Positions 1 to 15,004 of a stretch of DNA of 64,000 nucleotides are shown piece by piece. Numbering within the stretch: position 1 is the stretch's first letter; the number at the start of each line of letters is the position of its first letter. The position numbers and the translations under genes are program-made. The DNA comes from Xenorhabdus poinarii G6 (GTDB taxonomy: Bacteria > Pseudomonadota > Gammaproteobacteria > Enterobacterales > Enterobacteriaceae): contig NZ_FO704551.1 of the NCBI RefSeq assembly GCF_000968175.1, positions 2,976,001 to 3,040,000 on the forward strand, given 5' to 3'. Under the pieces are notes generated by a model that did not search any database, was not told the origin of the DNA, and saw only the letters and a list, made by a program, of their open reading frames with translations.

Positions 1-989
1 GGCCATTCGTGAAATTTTATCGTTGTAAATCCGGCCGTTGTCGCCATAGAGACTACTTGGAAAAAAGCGTGGTTCAATGCATCCAATTCTGATTGATAAA
101 AGGAATGTTGCCATAATATCAGCACACAGATTGCCAACAATGCCAACTGAATCGTAATGAACATGCGAAATTCTGGATCACGCCAATACACTTTCAAGCT
201 GCGTCCAGAAAGGACGGCAAAATGCAGGCCAAAATTACAGCCTGAAATCAATAAGAAAATAGCAATGATGATATTGATCGTCTGACTATTGAAAAAGCCG
301 ATACTGGCATCGTGAGTGGAAAACCCACCAATAGCAATAGTAGAAAAGCTATGTGAAATCGCATCGAATACCGACATCCCGGCAGCCCACAATGCTATTG
401 CACAGGCGACAGTTAACAAGACATAAATCAGCCAAAGCGTTTTTGCTGTTTCTGCGATACGGGGGCGCATTTTATTATCTTTTAATGGCCCCGGCATTTC
501 TGCCCGATAAAGCTGCATACCCCCAACACCGAGGAGAGGTAAGATCGCGACAGCCAAGACGATGATCCCCATTCCTCCCAACCATTGCAACATTTGCCGA
601 TAGAACAAGATCGCTTTAGGGAGGTTATCAAGGCCAACAAGCGTTGTTGCCCCTGTTGTTGTCAAACCCGAAAATGATTCAAAAAAGGCATCAGTGATGG
701 AAAGGTTAGGTTTTTCAGCGAAAATAAACGGCAATGCCCCTAAACTTCCCAATACAGTCCAAAAGAGGACAACGATCAAAAAACCCTCTTTCGGTTTCAG
801 ATCAGCTTTTTGCTCACGATTAGGTATCCACAACATTAAACCAATGATAAGGGCAAAGATGAATGTTTCGCTAAATGCACTCCCTGCACCATCGCGATAA
901 ATTAATGCTACCAGCCCCGGAATAGCCATCGTGAAAGAGAAAAGAATGACAAGAAGTCCAACAATACGGGTTATGGCACGAAAATGCAT
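1..989 (-). CDS. trkH: Trk potassium uptake protein TrkH (3' part cut off by window edge)
   Basis: Membrane subunit of the Trk potassium uptake system, working with the NAD-binding regulator TrkA at the inner membrane. The reverse strand reads from ATG at 989 through 329 codons without a stop and leaves the window, so about two thirds of the roughly 483-residue protein is present. The translation starts MHFRAITRIVGLLVIL, is strongly hydrophobic, and near residue 110 has the pore-loop sequence SGLTTTGATTLVG typical of TrkH/KtrB selectivity filters. It lies downstream of yigZ on the same strand, 34 bp apart, as in E. coli pepQ-yigZ-trkH. Identity is secure; the missing C-terminus prevents checking the last membrane segments. 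Confidence 0.95.
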   Translation of the reverse strand, partial: MHFRAITRIVGLLVILFSFTMAIPGLVALIYRDGAGSAFSETFIFALIIGLMLWIPNREQKADLKPKEGFLIVVLFWTVLGSLGALPFIFAEKPNLSITDAFFESFSGLTTTGATTLVGLDNLPKAILFYRQMLQWLGGMGIIVLAVAILPLLGVGGMQLYRAEMPGPLKDNKMRPRIAETAKTLWLIYVLLTVACAIALWAAGMSVFDAISHSFSTIAIGGFSTHDASIGFFNSQTINIIIAIFLLISGCNFGLHFAVLSGRSLKVYWRDPEFRMFITIQLALLAICVLILWQHSFYQSELDALNHAFFQVVSMATTAGFTTIKFHEW

Positions 990-1023
990 TCGGCGGGTTC
1001 CTTAGAAATCCGGTATGACGAAA

Positions 1024-1638
1024 TCATGGTGATTTTGGTGTTAAAAACAGAGCCCCACGGCTCAAATTCCGCAATTTATCACCGATTTCCCCTGCAAGGG
1101 TAGCGGGCAGTGAAACTTGCAATGTGACATTTTCGGCGTAATCACTGGCGATCACTTGTCCAGCGAATTGATGTAATAGCTGTTCTACCATTGAAATATG
1201 CGAGTATTCGCATTGTAACTGAAATAATTTCTGCGGTACTTTATATTCAGTTTGCAGCAGTTTCAGGGCTTGCTGTACACCATTACCATAGGCTTTGACT
1301 AGTCCCCCTGTCCCAAGTTTTATGCCGCCAAAATAGCGAACAGATACCGCAGTAATTTCTCCCAAACCACTCCCTATTAATTGCGCAATCATGGGCTTAC
1401 CGGCAGTTCCGGTGGGTTCGCCATCATCAGAAAACCCTAACTGTTGGGAGTCGTCTGGTGCACCGGCCACAAAAGCCCAACAATGATGCCGCGCATCAGG
1501 ATATTGTGCTTTGATAGTCTGGATAAAGGATTTAGCTTCATCCACCCCACTGGTGTGCTCCAGCAGGGTAATGAAACGACTCTTTTTTATTTCTTCAGTA
1601 AAGCTGACTGAAGCCACCGGGATCAAATAAGGCTTCAT
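1024..1638 (-). CDS. yigZ: YigZ, IMPACT (UPF0029) family protein
   Basis: A 204-residue protein of the YigZ/IMPACT family, whose eukaryotic relatives modulate Gcn2; the bacterial role is not settled. The N-terminal domain carries the family blocks KKSRFITLL, HHCWAF and DDGEPTGTAGKP (about residues 80-90), followed by RYFGGIKLGTGGLVKAYG and a small C-terminal ferredoxin-like domain. Length matches E. coli YigZ. Its ATG overlaps the TAA stop of pepQ by one base (TAATG), so translational coupling with pepQ is likely. Nothing unusual is seen. Confidence 0.93.
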   Translation of the reverse strand: MKPYLIPVASVSFTEEIKKSRFITLLEHTSGVDEAKSFIQTIKAQYPDARHHCWAFVAGAPDDSQQLGFSDDGEPTGTAGKPMIAQLIGSGLGEITAVSVRYFGGIKLGTGGLVKAYGNGVQQALKLLQTEYKVPQKLFQLQCEYSHISMVEQLLHQFAGQVIASDYAENVTLQVSLPATLAGEIGDKLRNLSRGALFLTPKSP

Positions 1639-2978
1639 TACGATAATTGTAAGTCTCTGGTCATGTTTTCAATTTTTCCATCGTGAATCACGATGTTATC
1701 TTCAATGCGAATACCACCATAAGATTTTAACATGTCGATTTTTTTCCAATCGAAATGTTGACTGTCTTCGCTTTCACGCCACTGAGCTAATAAGGTTTCA
1801 ATGAAATAGATCCCCGGCTCAATGGTCAAAACCATTCTTGGCTCCAAGATACGGGTGCAACGCAAATAAGGATGCGTTACCGGGGCGGCCAGATGGGTTC
1901 CGCTATCATCTTGCATAAACCCGGCAACGTCATGTACCTGTAAACCCAGGGGATGACCAAGCCCATGTGGAAAAAAGGGGATTGTCAATCCTTTCTCAAC
2001 CACCCCCTCTTCACTGATCCCATGAATAATATCATGTTTTTTCAGTATCCTGGCGATGCGTCTATGCATATTAAGATGATAATCGCTATATCGGGTTCCT
2101 ACTTTAATTGTACCGATTATCGCCTGTTGTTCTTCGTTCAAATCCTTTATCAGTGAGGCGAAATCGTTATTGGATTTTGCTGAGTAAGTTCTAGTAATAT
2201 CCGCAGCATAGCCATTATATTCCGCTCCGGCATCAATTAAGAAGCTGCGTATTTCAGAGGGAGTTTTCTGGCGTAATGTATTGTAATGCAACACCGCTGC
2301 ATTCTCATTTAAGGCGATAATATTATCATAAGGAACATCGGTATCACGATGGCCGGTTGCCATCAGATAAAACAGATTAATTTCGAATTCACTGACGCCA
2401 GACAAAAATGCCTCGTAAGCGGCTTGATGGCCGTTAACAGCCGTTTTCTGCGCTTCACGCATACACGCTAATTCATAGTCTGTTTTATATGAACGATGGT
2501 AATTCAAATAATCCAGGACAACTTTTGAATTGATATTGTGATCAAGAATACCCAAAGATTTGGCACGTTCCGCTTGTTCACCAATATAAGCCACATTCTG
2601 TTTTGGTAATCCATTCAGTTTTGTACTGATATCTTCAGCGTTCGCCAAATGAATCATGGCTATTTCATCAGTCCAGTAGCCATTGGGCAGGGGTTCAACA
2701 CTATGCCAGTAATCTACTGGCGAATAGAACCAAAGCTTAGGTTTATTGACGCCATCAATCCACAGCCAACAATTCGGCACTTTAGTGACAGGTACCCAAG
2801 CCTTAAAATGTGCATTGACCTTAAATGGATAATAACCATCATCAAGAAAAATCCGTAATGATTCACCGGAATGAATAAGCAGTGCGTCAAGCTGAGTCCG
2901 TGCCAAAATTTCGCGGGCGCGTTTTTGCAAGGTTTTGATATGTTCGCGGTACAGAGGTGCCAACTTTTCCATCTTCAT
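1638..2978 (-). CDS. pepQ: Xaa-Pro dipeptidase PepQ
   Basis: Cytosolic metallo-dipeptidase that splits Xaa-Pro dipeptides. The 446-residue product is within a few residues of E. coli PepQ. An N-terminal creatinase-like domain precedes a pita-bread catalytic domain with metal-ligand segments [17 protein letters not shown] (about residue 246), [19 protein letters not shown] and GGIRIEDN. Two close ATGs (2978 and 2972) follow a GAGG; the second aligns with the E. coli start, so the true start may be two codons later. It is divergent from fadBA across a 266-bp control region, as in E. coli. Confidence 0.95.
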   Translation of the reverse strand: MKMEKLAPLYREHIKTLQKRAREILARTQLDALLIHSGESLRIFLDDGYYPFKVNAHFKAWVPVTKVPNCWLWIDGVNKPKLWFYSPVDYWHSVEPLPNGYWTDEIAMIHLANAEDISTKLNGLPKQNVAYIGEQAERAKSLGILDHNINSKVVLDYLNYHRSYKTDYELACMREAQKTAVNGHQAAYEAFLSGVSEFEINLFYLMATGHRDTDVPYDNIIALNENAAVLHYNTLRQKTPSEIRSFLIDAGAEYNGYAADITRTYSAKSNNDFASLIKDLNEEQQAIIGTIKVGTRYSDYHLNMHRRIARILKKHDIIHGISEEGVVEKGLTIPFFPHGLGHPLGLQVHDVAGFMQDDSGTHLAAPVTHPYLRCTRILEPRMVLTIEPGIYFIETLLAQWRESEDSQHFDWKKIDMLKSYGGIRIEDNIVIHDGKIENMTRDLQLS

Positions 2979-3201
2979 TAACCTCTTGATTTTTTTGCAG
3001 AGGCTTAAATATTACCACAATTCATTATTGTGAAAGCTATCATGTGAAAGGCCACGTTCCAAAAACAAAACTGCTATTTTTATATTTTTCAAAAAATTAA
3101 CAAAATATATTGTCCTCCATCATAAATCTTACCTGTGATCGAACCTACAAAAATTAATCATTAGTTTGCATTAAATTAACACAGTAATCACAATTACCCT
3201 C

Positions 3202-3218
3202 ATCTGGTCATACCAGAT
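3202..3218. promoter_or_regulatory. FadR operator upstream of fadBA
   Basis: ATCTGGTCATACCAGAT is a perfect 7-bp inverted repeat around three bases and fits the FadR consensus (CTGGT-N3-ACCAG). It lies 26 bp before the fadB start, just downstream of a weak candidate promoter (TTGCAT at 3166-3171, CACAAT at 3189-3194). The position over the expected transcription start is what a FadR repressor site should have; acyl-CoA would relieve it. Confidence 0.85.
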
Positions 3219-3244
3219 GGTATGCACTCATTGAGGAGAATGAC

Positions 3245-6606
<3,362 letters not shown>

Positions 6607-6622
6607 ATTGTTACCGCAGTTT

Positions 6623-6648
6623 CCCGCCTGTCAGGGGCGGGTTTTTTA
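6623..6648 (+). terminator. Rho-independent terminator of fadBA
   Basis: CCCGCC and GGCGGG form a six-pair GC stem around a seven-base loop, followed at once by six T residues. It lies between fadA and the convergent fre gene. Confidence 0.85.
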
Positions 6649-6679
6649 TTTTTATCATGTTATTTTGCTGGCAAGCAGA

Positions 6680-7381
6680 TTAAATAAACTCAAAGGCATC
6701 GCCATACATGCGATCGATAGATGCGTCACGTTCACTGCAAAACCGTTCTCGGGCGATTTTAGCCATCTCAAAGCGACCGGCGATGTAGATATCATGGTTT
6801 GCCAAACTGCCAAAATCTTCCAAAACCGCACTTAATACCGTGCCTGTTCGACCAGCCCACTGTTCATCAACTTGTTCAACGACAGGAACAACCGTCAAAT
6901 TGGGATAAGACTGACGCAATAATAGCAACGATTCCAAATCATACAGATGTTGCAATTCTCGGCCTCCCCAATAGATAGCAATTTCTCGGTTAGGGTTTTT
7001 CTCCAGTGCCGCCAATAAGATAGAACGTGCATATGAAAATCCTGTTCCTCCAGCGATCAATAACATGGGATTTTCACTGTCTTCGCGAAACCATGCCTGG
7101 CCATGTGGCATATCAATATCAATGACTTTCTGATCCAAAATTCTATCCATAACAGCCATCGCATAGAGATTTAATTCAGAAGCCCCAATATGTAACTCAA
7201 TGAGCTGTTTTTCTGATGGTGGTGATGCCATGGAAAAAGGGCGCTTATCCCTTTCATCCATCACCACCATTAAATATTGCCCTGCTCGGAAAGAAAAAGG
7301 CGAATCAGGTAATAAACGAACCCGATAAACTGTATCTGTAATGGAGTCAACCGATGTTACTTTACAACTCAATATTGTCAT
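6680..7381 (-). CDS. fre: NAD(P)H-flavin reductase Fre
   Basis: Soluble flavin reductase that makes free reduced FMN/FAD/riboflavin, used for example for ribonucleotide reductase activation and iron reduction. At 233 residues it equals E. coli Fre. The FAD-binding barrel has RPFSMASPP (about residue 47), and the NAD-binding domain has [16 protein letters not shown] (about residue 107) and IYWGGR. It lies 10 bp downstream of ubiD on the same strand, an arrangement shared with E. coli, where ubiD-fre lies next to fadBA. Confidence 0.96.
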   Translation of the reverse strand: MTILSCKVTSVDSITDTVYRVRLLPDSPFSFRAGQYLMVVMDERDKRPFSMASPPSEKQLIELHIGASELNLYAMAVMDRILDQKVIDIDMPHGQAWFREDSENPMLLIAGGTGFSYARSILLAALEKNPNREIAIYWGGRELQHLYDLESLLLLRQSYPNLTVVPVVEQVDEQWAGRTGTVLSAVLEDFGSLANHDIYIAGRFEMAKIARERFCSERDASIDRMYGDAFEFI

Positions 7382-7391
7382 GCGTTCCCTC

Positions 7392-8873
7392 TTATCGCTT
7401 CAAAATATCTAATTGATCCCAGATTTCATCGACACGGGACCGAATTTCATCGCTCATCACTATCGGACGCCCCCATTCCCTTTGTGTCTCTCCTGGCCAT
7501 TTATTCGTTGCATCTAACCCCATTTTTGAACCCAGTCCAGAAACAGGCGAGGCAAAATCGAGATAGTCAATGGGCGTATTTTCCATTAAGACCGTATCTC
7601 TTTGCGGATCCATTCGCGTTGTTATCGCCCAGATGACATCATTCCAATCTCGCGCATTGATATCATCATCACAAACGATAACAAATTTTGTATACATAAA
7701 TTGCCTCAGATATGACCAGACTCCCATCATGACTCGCTTGGCATGGCCTGCATATTGTTTTTTTATGGTCACGACAGCAAGTCGATAAGAGCAGCCTTCT
7801 GGTGGCAAATAAAAATCGACAATTTCAGGGTATTGTTTTTGCAGTATGGGAACCAGAACCTCATTCAACGCAACACCCAGCACCGCAGGCTCATCCGGTG
7901 GACGGCCAGTGTATGTGGAATGATAGATAGCATCACTGCGTTGGGTAATATGAGTCACTGTAAATACCGGGAACAGATCTACTTCATTATAATAACCGGT
8001 ATGATCACCATATGGTCCTTCTGGTGCCATTTCGCCAGGTTCAATGTAACCTTCAAGGATAATTTCAGCACTGGCAGGGACTTCCAGATCATTAGAGATA
8101 CATTTAACGACTTCTGTTTTATGTCCACGCAATAATCCAGCAAACGCATATTCAGATAAAGTATCCGGTACGGGAGTCACAGCCCCTAATATTGTGGCAG
8201 GATCGGCGCCCAATGCAACGGACACCGGGAAACGCTCGCCCGGATGAGCCTGACACCACTCCTGAAAGTCCAGAGCGCCCCCACGATGTGATAACCAGCG
8301 CATAATCAGCTTATTTTTACCCAATACTTGCTGGCGGTAAATCCCCAGGTTCTGACGCTCTTTATTAGGCCCCTTCGTCACCGTCAATCCCCATGAAATC
8401 AATGGTGCGGCATCTTCTGGCCAACAATGCATCACGGGAATACGACTGAGATCGACGTCTTCCCCTGCCCAAATCTGTTCCTGACAAGGCGCAGAACTGA
8501 GGCGTTTAGTTGGCATGTTCAAAACCTGTTTAAATTTAGGCAGCTTATCAACCAAATCACGAAAGCCTTTTGGTGGCTCAGGCTCTTTCAGGAAAGCCAA
8601 TAATTTACCGACTTCATGCAAAGCTTTAACATCATCTTGCCCCATTCCCATCGCAACACGTTTAGCTGTTCCAAACAAATTGCACAACACAGGCATTGAA
8701 TATCCCTTAGGATTTTCAAATAATAAGGCTGGACCACCGGCACGAAGAGTACGATCTGCGATTTCAGTCATTTCCAGATAGGGATCAACTTCCACACGAA
8801 TTCGTTTTAATTCACCTGATTGTTCCAACAAGGAAAGAAAGTCTCTTAGATCGCGATATTTCATTTTGTTCAT
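7392..8873 (-). CDS. ubiD: 4-hydroxy-3-polyprenylbenzoate decarboxylase UbiD
   Basis: Decarboxylase of ubiquinone biosynthesis that uses prenylated FMN made by UbiX. The reading frame could begin at 9011, but alignment to the E. coli start MDAMKYNDLRDF points to [12 protein letters not shown] at 8873 (493 residues). Conserved blocks include [35 protein letters not shown] residues (catalytic Glu region), and [17 protein letters not shown] near the C-terminus. No strong ribosome site is visible before either ATG (8873 or 8864). Followed by fre. Confidence 0.95.
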   Translation of the reverse strand: MNKMKYRDLRDFLSLLEQSGELKRIRVEVDPYLEMTEIADRTLRAGGPALLFENPKGYSMPVLCNLFGTAKRVAMGMGQDDVKALHEVGKLLAFLKEPEPPKGFRDLVDKLPKFKQVLNMPTKRLSSAPCQEQIWAGEDVDLSRIPVMHCWPEDAAPLISWGLTVTKGPNKERQNLGIYRQQVLGKNKLIMRWLSHRGGALDFQEWCQAHPGERFPVSVALGADPATILGAVTPVPDTLSEYAFAGLLRGHKTEVVKCISNDLEVPASAEIILEGYIEPGEMAPEGPYGDHTGYYNEVDLFPVFTVTHITQRSDAIYHSTYTGRPPDEPAVLGVALNEVLVPILQKQYPEIVDFYLPPEGCSYRLAVVTIKKQYAGHAKRVMMGVWSYLRQFMYTKFVIVCDDDINARDWNDVIWAITTRMDPQRDTVLMENTPIDYLDFASPVSGLGSKMGLDATNKWPGETQREWGRPIVMSDEIRSRVDEIWDQLDILKR

Positions 8874-9294
8874 TTGTGTCGATTTTAAGGAGGGAAAGCC
8901 ATTATAAGCCCTTCCATGAGGGTTACAAGGTAAACGCATAACTTGCCAAAAAGCAATGGACTTAGGGCAATCTTGTGGAATAGATTGCTCAGATGCCGCG
9001 AAATAACACAAAACTCAGCCATTCTTTCATCGCCGATTTCGCCCCTGCCCCTATGAAGATGATATATTCATATCTCTTATCATTAATCATCTTTTTCCAC
9101 GACGCCTGTCGCACGTCAAAATACAGGCGAAGTTCATAGGATAGATAACGCCATCCATCTATTTTGATTGAAAATAAGCGCTGTAGACTATAGAAAAATA
9201 CCGTTTACACTTAAAATAACGTGTACCTTTATTAATGACCCTTTAGTGCTAGTTTTGTTATGCTAGACGTTCTATGCCATGGAGTCGAAATATT
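8874..9294. other. Gene-free stretch between ubiD and rfaH
   Basis: About 420 bp between the divergent ubiD and rfaH starts. It must hold both promoters. TATGCT at 9260-9265 could be an rfaH -10, but without a convincing -35. No ops element, small ORF or RNA gene is recognised. Confidence 0.5.
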
Positions 9295-9783
9295 ATGGAA
9301 AAGTGGTATCTTCTTTACTGTAAACGTGGACAAATCTTTCGAGCAATAGAGAACTTAGAAAGACAAAACGTTACTTGCCTGACCCCCACTGCCAAAATTG
9401 AAAAAATCGTTCGAGGTAAACGAACCACTGTTACTGAGCCACTGTTTCCCAATTATCTGTTTGTTTGTTTTGATGAAAATGTCATTCATACCACAACCAT
9501 TAGTTCAACACGCGGTGTCAATAATTTCGTTCGGTTTAATACTGAACCTGCTGTCGTACCACAGAAATTAATTGATGAGTTAATGTCTATCACAGAGCAA
9601 GAATATATTGCACCAGAGACTCCCGTTGCTGGCGATACCGTCTTAATCACTGAGGGCGTTTTCGAAGGTATTCAGGCTATTTATAAAGAGCCGGATGGAG
9701 AAGCCCGATCCATTCTCTTCCTGAAAATCCTCAATAAAGAAGTTCCTAAGGCTTTAGATAACAAACACTTCACGAAAATTTAA
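9295..9783 (+). CDS. rfaH: Transcription antiterminator RfaH
   Basis: NusG paralogue recruited to RNA polymerase at ops sites to let long LPS, capsule, fimbrial or toxin operons be read through. From ATG 9295 (GGAG at 9281) it is 162 residues, exactly like E. coli; an upstream ATG at 9274 would add seven unsupported residues. The NGN domain reads MEKWYLLYCKRGQ and IVRGKRTTVTEPLFPNYLFV. The C-terminal KOW domain contains GDTVLITEGVFEGIQAIYK. In this lineage it may control surface and virulence operons elsewhere, which is inference. It is followed by a terminator. Confidence 0.96.
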   Translation: MEKWYLLYCKRGQIFRAIENLERQNVTCLTPTAKIEKIVRGKRTTVTEPLFPNYLFVCFDENVIHTTTISSTRGVNNFVRFNTEPAVVPQKLIDELMSITEQEYIAPETPVAGDTVLITEGVFEGIQAIYKEPDGEARSILFLKILNKEVPKALDNKHFTKI

Positions 9784-9787
9784 TCAA

Positions 9788-9813
9788 AAAATGGGCAATT
9801 TTGCCCATTTTCA
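9788..9813 (+). terminator. Terminator after rfaH
   Basis: AAAATGGGC and GCCCATTTT pair as a nine-pair stem with a short AATTTT loop and a T-rich tail, starting five bases after the rfaH stop. Confidence 0.8.
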
Positions 9814-9897
9814 TTCTTGGTTATCTGTATTATCCCGATGGATCATATTGCCGTTATTATTGGTACGTCGATATACCCCACCATTTTTCGACGGCGT

Positions 9898-10923
<1,026 letters not shown>

Positions 10924-10924
10924 C

Positions 10925-10956
10925 TAATATAAAACCCAGCGGCAAAGCACTGGGTT
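10925..10956 (-). terminator. Terminator of the tatABC operon
   Basis: On the reverse strand AACCCAG and CTGGGTT pair around a ten-base loop, then TTTTAT follows. A second small hairpin (CCACC/GGTGG, 10959-10975) lies just before it. Located between tatC and hemB, it should end tat transcription while leaving the hemB ribosome site free. Confidence 0.75.
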
Positions 10957-11038
10957 AACCACCTTCGCTTGGTGGCAATGATGTTAACATCATCAATCAA
11001 TTAGCGGTAATCATGAATAATTAGGATTGGGTTATTTT

Positions 11039-11824
11039 TTAATGATCATGGGTATCATTTCCTGACTCATCCTCTGCCTTGGCGGATTTACGCCTCCCTT
11101 TACCTGATTGACCCACATAGAATTGCGACAACACGATCCCCAATTCAAATAACAAATACATGGGGACAGCCAGCAACGTTTGGGAGAAAACATCGGGTGG
11201 CGTTAGTAACATACCCACCACGAACGCCCCGACCAAAATATAAGGACGTTTCCTTTTCAACGATTCCGGTGTTACCACGCCACTCCAACACAGCAGAATA
11301 ATGGCAATGGGTATTTCGAAGGAAACACCAAAGGCCATAAAGAGTGCCATGACAAAGCTTAAATAATTGCTGATATCCGTCGAGATCACAACGCCGGTCG
11401 GTACGGTCTTGATAAAGAAACCAAATACAATGGGGAATACGACAAAGTATGCAAACGCCATTCCCAGATAAAACAATACACTACTGGAAAACAGCAGAGG
11501 CATAATCAAACGCCGTTCATGCTTATACAGTGCCGGGGCAATAAATGCCCATACTTGATAAAGGATCATGGGTGCCGACACAAAGATAGCCACCATAACG
11601 GTCAATTTAATCGGGGTAAAAAAAGGCGATGCAACATCTGTTGCAATCATATTTGCGCCTTTAGGTAATTGTTCCATTAAGGGCGCGGCAACAAGCTGAT
11701 AAATGTCATTGGAAAAATAAACCAATGCCAGAAACACGATCAGCACAGTCATTAAGCTATTTAAAATCCGCTTACGCAGTTCAATCAGATGACTGATTAG
11801 GGGTTGAGTATCATCCGCAGACAT
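11039..11824 (-). CDS. tatC: Sec-independent protein translocase subunit TatC
   Basis: Receptor subunit of the twin-arginine translocase, which exports folded proteins. The 261-residue protein (E. coli 258) has six predicted membrane helices. It has the early motif [17 protein letters not shown] and the loop segments [16 protein letters not shown] and FGVSFEIP with the conserved Glu that helps bind the RR signal. Its ATG is 3 bp beyond the tatB stop, so the operon is tight. The C-terminal tail is charged ([19 protein letters not shown]). Confidence 0.97.
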   Translation of the reverse strand: MSADDTQPLISHLIELRKRILNSLMTVLIVFLALVYFSNDIYQLVAAPLMEQLPKGANMIATDVASPFFTPIKLTVMVAIFVSAPMILYQVWAFIAPALYKHERRLIMPLLFSSSVLFYLGMAFAYFVVFPIVFGFFIKTVPTGVVISTDISNYLSFVMALFMAFGVSFEIPIAIILLCWSGVVTPESLKRKRPYILVGAFVVGMLLTPPDVFSQTLLAVPMYLLFELGIVLSQFYVGQSGKGRRKSAKAEDESGNDTHDH

Positions 11825-11827
11825 GTT

Positions 11828-12316
11828 TCAGTGTTCGCCATTTGCTTGTTCAGAGGATTTTTTTTTCTGTTGTGCTAGGTTAGCACTCGATTTTTCTGAC
11901 ATTACCGATTCTGAACTTAATTGTTGTTGTTCCGAATGAGCGTGTCTTGCAGCCGATTGCGGCGCAGAAGCATGAAAATGAGTCTCATCTTCCTCCAATT
12001 CCTTCATTTCATCCGGTTTTAATTGATAGGTATTTTTCAATGATTCAGCCGCTTCCTTTAGCTCCTCCATTGATGCCTTCAATTCTGGCGACAACAATTG
12101 TAGATCCGCCTTTTCCTCCATTTTTTTCAGCGTGTCCTGAAGTTCTTGCAATTTCAATGCCTGAGCAAGTTCATTCTGGACATTAGCCGCCAAAGAGCGT
12201 AATCCCCGGATCCACCCCACCACCGTTTTAACCGCAATAGGTAAACGTTCAGGCCCCAGAACAACCAAGCCAATAATCATTACCAACAGCAGTTCACTAA
12301 AACCAATGTCAAACAC
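11828..12316 (-). CDS. tatB: Sec-independent protein translocase subunit TatB
   Basis: Partner of TatC in the substrate receptor complex. It has 162 residues: an N-terminal membrane helix ([20 protein letters not shown]), the hinge GPERLP, an amphipathic helix and a long charged tail rich in Glu, Ser and Gln. The tail is variable in length between species. It lies 3 bp after tatA and 3 bp before tatC. Confidence 0.96.
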   Translation of the reverse strand: MFDIGFSELLLVMIIGLVVLGPERLPIAVKTVVGWIRGLRSLAANVQNELAQALKLQELQDTLKKMEEKADLQLLSPELKASMEELKEAAESLKNTYQLKPDEMKELEEDETHFHASAPQSAARHAHSEQQQLSSESVMSEKSSANLAQQKKKSSEQANGEH

Positions 12317-12319
12317 GGT

Positions 12320-12583
12320 TTATACCTGCTCTTTATCTTTACTTTTACTCTCTGATTTTTCAGATTGTGCAATTGTAGACTTTTCGGTCAAGTTTTTTGT
12401 TTCGAAATCAGCATCCCGGCTCGCTTCTCCCGATTGATCTGGTTTTTCATCATCACTCATGGCCTTTTTGAAGCCTTTAATTGATGCCCCTAAGTCTGAT
12501 CCCAAAGTACGAAGCTTATTCGTGCCAAACAACAGAACGACGATGACGGCAATAATGAGCAATTGCCAAATACTTATCCCCAT
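12320..12583 (-). CDS. tatA: Sec-independent protein translocase subunit TatA
   Basis: Pore-forming or membrane-thinning subunit of Tat. The 87-residue product starts [20 protein letters not shown], then [19 protein letters not shown], the usual short TM helix, hinge and amphipathic helix, followed by an acidic, Ser/Lys-rich tail. GAGAGGTAG precedes the ATG. First gene of tatABC, transcribed away from ubiB after a 124-bp gap. Confidence 0.96.
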   Translation of the reverse strand: MGISIWQLLIIAVIVVLLFGTNKLRTLGSDLGASIKGFKKAMSDDEKPDQSGEASRDADFETKNLTEKSTIAQSEKSESKSKDKEQV

Positions 12584-12707
12584 ACTGATCTACCTCTCAT
12601 CAGAATATTACCAGTGATTAAATTATAAACCTTATGTTTAAAAATAACGCAACAATACCCAGGATCGTAGCAAAATGCTTTTTACTTACAGTTAACGCTC
12701 ATGACGA

Positions 12708-14342
12708 CTAACGTTTACTTAAATGACGCCAACCTAATCCCCATGATGCAATGCCAGCGCCGATCATTCCCCAGGCCAGATGCTTCTGATCTATGGTGAG
12801 AAACAAACTACCGCAGATAAAAAGGGTGGCACCAACGCCCAGTAAATAAAGAGACTTGCGTTGCTTAAGCTGCTGATCCCTGAATTGTTTCGATATCTGA
12901 TTAATGCTGGTCTGCAAACGTTGGTGCTGTTGTAACGTGCCATACACCAGTTCCGGCAGCTCTGGTAGTTTTTCCGCCCAATAGGGCGCCTTTTCTTTAA
13001 AGGCACGTATAATGGCAGGAAGTCCAACCTGATCATGCAGCCAATCTTCCAGAAAAGGTTTTGCGGTTTTCCACAGATCAAGCTGAGGATAGAGTTGACG
13101 TCCCAGTCCTTCAACATACAACAGTGTTTTTTGCAGCAGAACCAGTTGGGGCTGAACTGTCATATTAAAACGACGGGCAGTATTGAACAGGTTCAGAAGA
13201 ACATGCCCGAATGAGATCTCAGCCAAAGGTTTTTCAAAAACTGGCTCGCAGACGGTACGGATGGCAAATTCAAAATCTTCCACATTCGTATCTGCCGGCA
13301 CCCAACCAGAATCGACATGTAATTCCGCGACCCGACGATAATCACGGTTAAAGAAAGCAATAAAATTTTCGGCCAGATAGCGTTTATCCTCTTTATTCAA
13401 AGAACCCACAATCCCGTAATCAATGCCGATGTAGGTAGGGTCTTCCGGCTTTTCATAACTGACAAAAATATTACCGGGATGCATATCCGCATGGAAAAAA
13501 CTATCGCGGAAAACTTGGGTAAAGAACACCTGAACTCCACGCTCAGCCAATAATTTCATATTGGTACCCTGCGCTTCCAGCGCGGCAATATCTGAAACCG
13601 GAATGCCATAAATACGCTCCATCACCAATACATTCTCCCGACAATAATCAGGATACACTTCTGGTACATAGAGCATCGAGCTATCGTCAAAATTACGACG
13701 CAACTGGATTGCGCTTGCAGCTTCACGTAATAAATTCAGCTCATCAAGCAACGTTTTTTCATATTCGCGCACAACTTCACGGGGGCGAAGACGCCGGCCA
13801 TCAGGTAAAAAAGGAAGCAGATTTGCCAAACGATACATTAACTTCACATCCGCTTTAATGACTGGCAGAATATCTGGGCGTATAACCTTCAAGACAACTT
13901 CTTTACCATTTTCTTTCAAACGGGCAGTATGCACCTGAGCGATGGAAGCTGAAGCTAATGGCTGTGGGTCAAACCCGTCAAACCATGTTTCCAAAGGACC
14001 TTCCAGGGCGGTTTCAATCGATTTTCGTGCGACTGCACCATCAAAGGAAATCACCCGATCTTGCAGCATCGAGAGCTGATCTGCGATCGCCGTCGGGAAC
14101 AAATCACGGCGAGTAGAAAGCATCTGCCCCAATTTAATCCACACGGGACCAAGTTCTTGTAATGCTAAACGTAAACGTTCGCCGAGGGGTTTATCCTTGT
14201 GCTTATTCGGTATCCAAAACAGTAAATAACGCCCAAAACGCAACGGCCACGTCAAACGAATAGTGGGAATAAGCTCATCCAATCCGTAGGAAAGAAAAAC
14301 CCGGATGATAAAATACAGTCGCTTAATTTCACTGGGTGTCAT
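12708..14342 (-). CDS. ubiB: Ubiquinone biosynthesis protein UbiB (atypical kinase/ATPase)
   Basis: Membrane-associated ADCK-family protein needed for ubiquinone synthesis, with ATPase activity that aids handling of hydrophobic intermediates. Its 544 residues match E. coli (546). The KxGQ motif lies in [14 protein letters not shown], the Ala-rich loop in [12 protein letters not shown], and catalytic-loop residues in [13 protein letters not shown] and [10 protein letters not shown]. Two C-terminal membrane helices are visible ([18 protein letters not shown] onward). Its start overlaps the 3' end of ubiJ by 14 bp, indicating coupling. Confidence 0.96.
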   Translation of the reverse strand: MTPSEIKRLYFIIRVFLSYGLDELIPTIRLTWPLRFGRYLLFWIPNKHKDKPLGERLRLALQELGPVWIKLGQMLSTRRDLFPTAIADQLSMLQDRVISFDGAVARKSIETALEGPLETWFDGFDPQPLASASIAQVHTARLKENGKEVVLKVIRPDILPVIKADVKLMYRLANLLPFLPDGRRLRPREVVREYEKTLLDELNLLREAASAIQLRRNFDDSSMLYVPEVYPDYCRENVLVMERIYGIPVSDIAALEAQGTNMKLLAERGVQVFFTQVFRDSFFHADMHPGNIFVSYEKPEDPTYIGIDYGIVGSLNKEDKRYLAENFIAFFNRDYRRVAELHVDSGWVPADTNVEDFEFAIRTVCEPVFEKPLAEISFGHVLLNLFNTARRFNMTVQPQLVLLQKTLLYVEGLGRQLYPQLDLWKTAKPFLEDWLHDQVGLPAIIRAFKEKAPYWAEKLPELPELVYGTLQQHQRLQTSINQISKQFRDQQLKQRKSLYLLGVGATLFICGSLFLTIDQKHLAWGMIGAGIASWGLGWRHLSKR

Positions 14343-15003
14343 GCTTTCCCTCCAGTGCTGCCAGCCGTTTTTCTAGCTGGTTTATCTTATTGGCAACGGC
14401 ATTAACTTCTTCACTGAAATAGGCCACTTCCAACGCACTGGGCGCCAGTTTCCACTCTTCTGTCAATGATTCAATGAAGTCTTTTTTCTTGCTTGCCATG
14501 GTATTGCCGACAAATTCAACGCTTTTCTTCATCATCCGGCTGACACCTTCTGCGGCAATATCACCAACATAAGGGGAAAGATAATGAGCGGGGTCCCACT
14601 CTGACATATCCAGTAAAGCTGACCATTGTTGAATAACCTGCATATCCCCTTCGATGACTATTTCACCACTGTTAATCAGGGCGGAAAGACACTGACGATC
14701 CCGTAGCTTGAGTAACGCCGGTATCGTCGCTTTCATTGAGCAATCGGCCAGCCCTGAGCATTGGCTCAAAACATCCACCTGCCTTTCGCTGAATATCAGT
14801 ACAAATGGGGTTCCAATTTCTTTCAACGTGATAGACAGGATCTTACCGGACAGTCTTAAACGGGCAGGTTTTAATACCGTTTCGCGGTATAATAAATGAT
14901 TCAGCGTTGTTTCCAGAAAAGCGCTCAATATGGTCAACAACGCGTTATTATTGAATAGCCTAGGCGCAGAACTGACGCTATGGCTTAATCGGGGTGTTTC
15001 CAT
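14329..15003 (-). CDS. ubiJ: Ubiquinone biosynthesis accessory factor UbiJ
   Basis: SCP2-domain lipid-binding accessory protein of the aerobic ubiquinone biosynthetic complex. The preferred ATG at 15003 begins one base after the ubiE stop codon and gives 224 residues, compared with 201 in E. coli; an earlier ATG at 15042 would run inside ubiE. The SCP2-like core covers roughly residues 30-130 ([19 protein letters not shown]), and a C-terminal coiled coil ends [13 protein letters not shown]. Identified mainly by position between ubiE and ubiB plus these features. Confidence 0.9.
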   Translation of the reverse strand: METPRLSHSVSSAPRLFNNNALLTILSAFLETTLNHLLYRETVLKPARLRLSGKILSITLKEIGTPFVLIFSERQVDVLSQCSGLADCSMKATIPALLKLRDRQCLSALINSGEIVIEGDMQVIQQWSALLDMSEWDPAHYLSPYVGDIAAEGVSRMMKKSVEFVGNTMASKKKDFIESLTEEWKLAPSALEVAYFSEEVNAVANKINQLEKRLAALEGKHDTQ

Positions 15004-15004
15004 T

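Noticed and set aside
8874..9011. 46-residue N-terminal extension of UbiD
   Set aside because: No counterpart in E. coli UbiD, whose start aligns with 8873.
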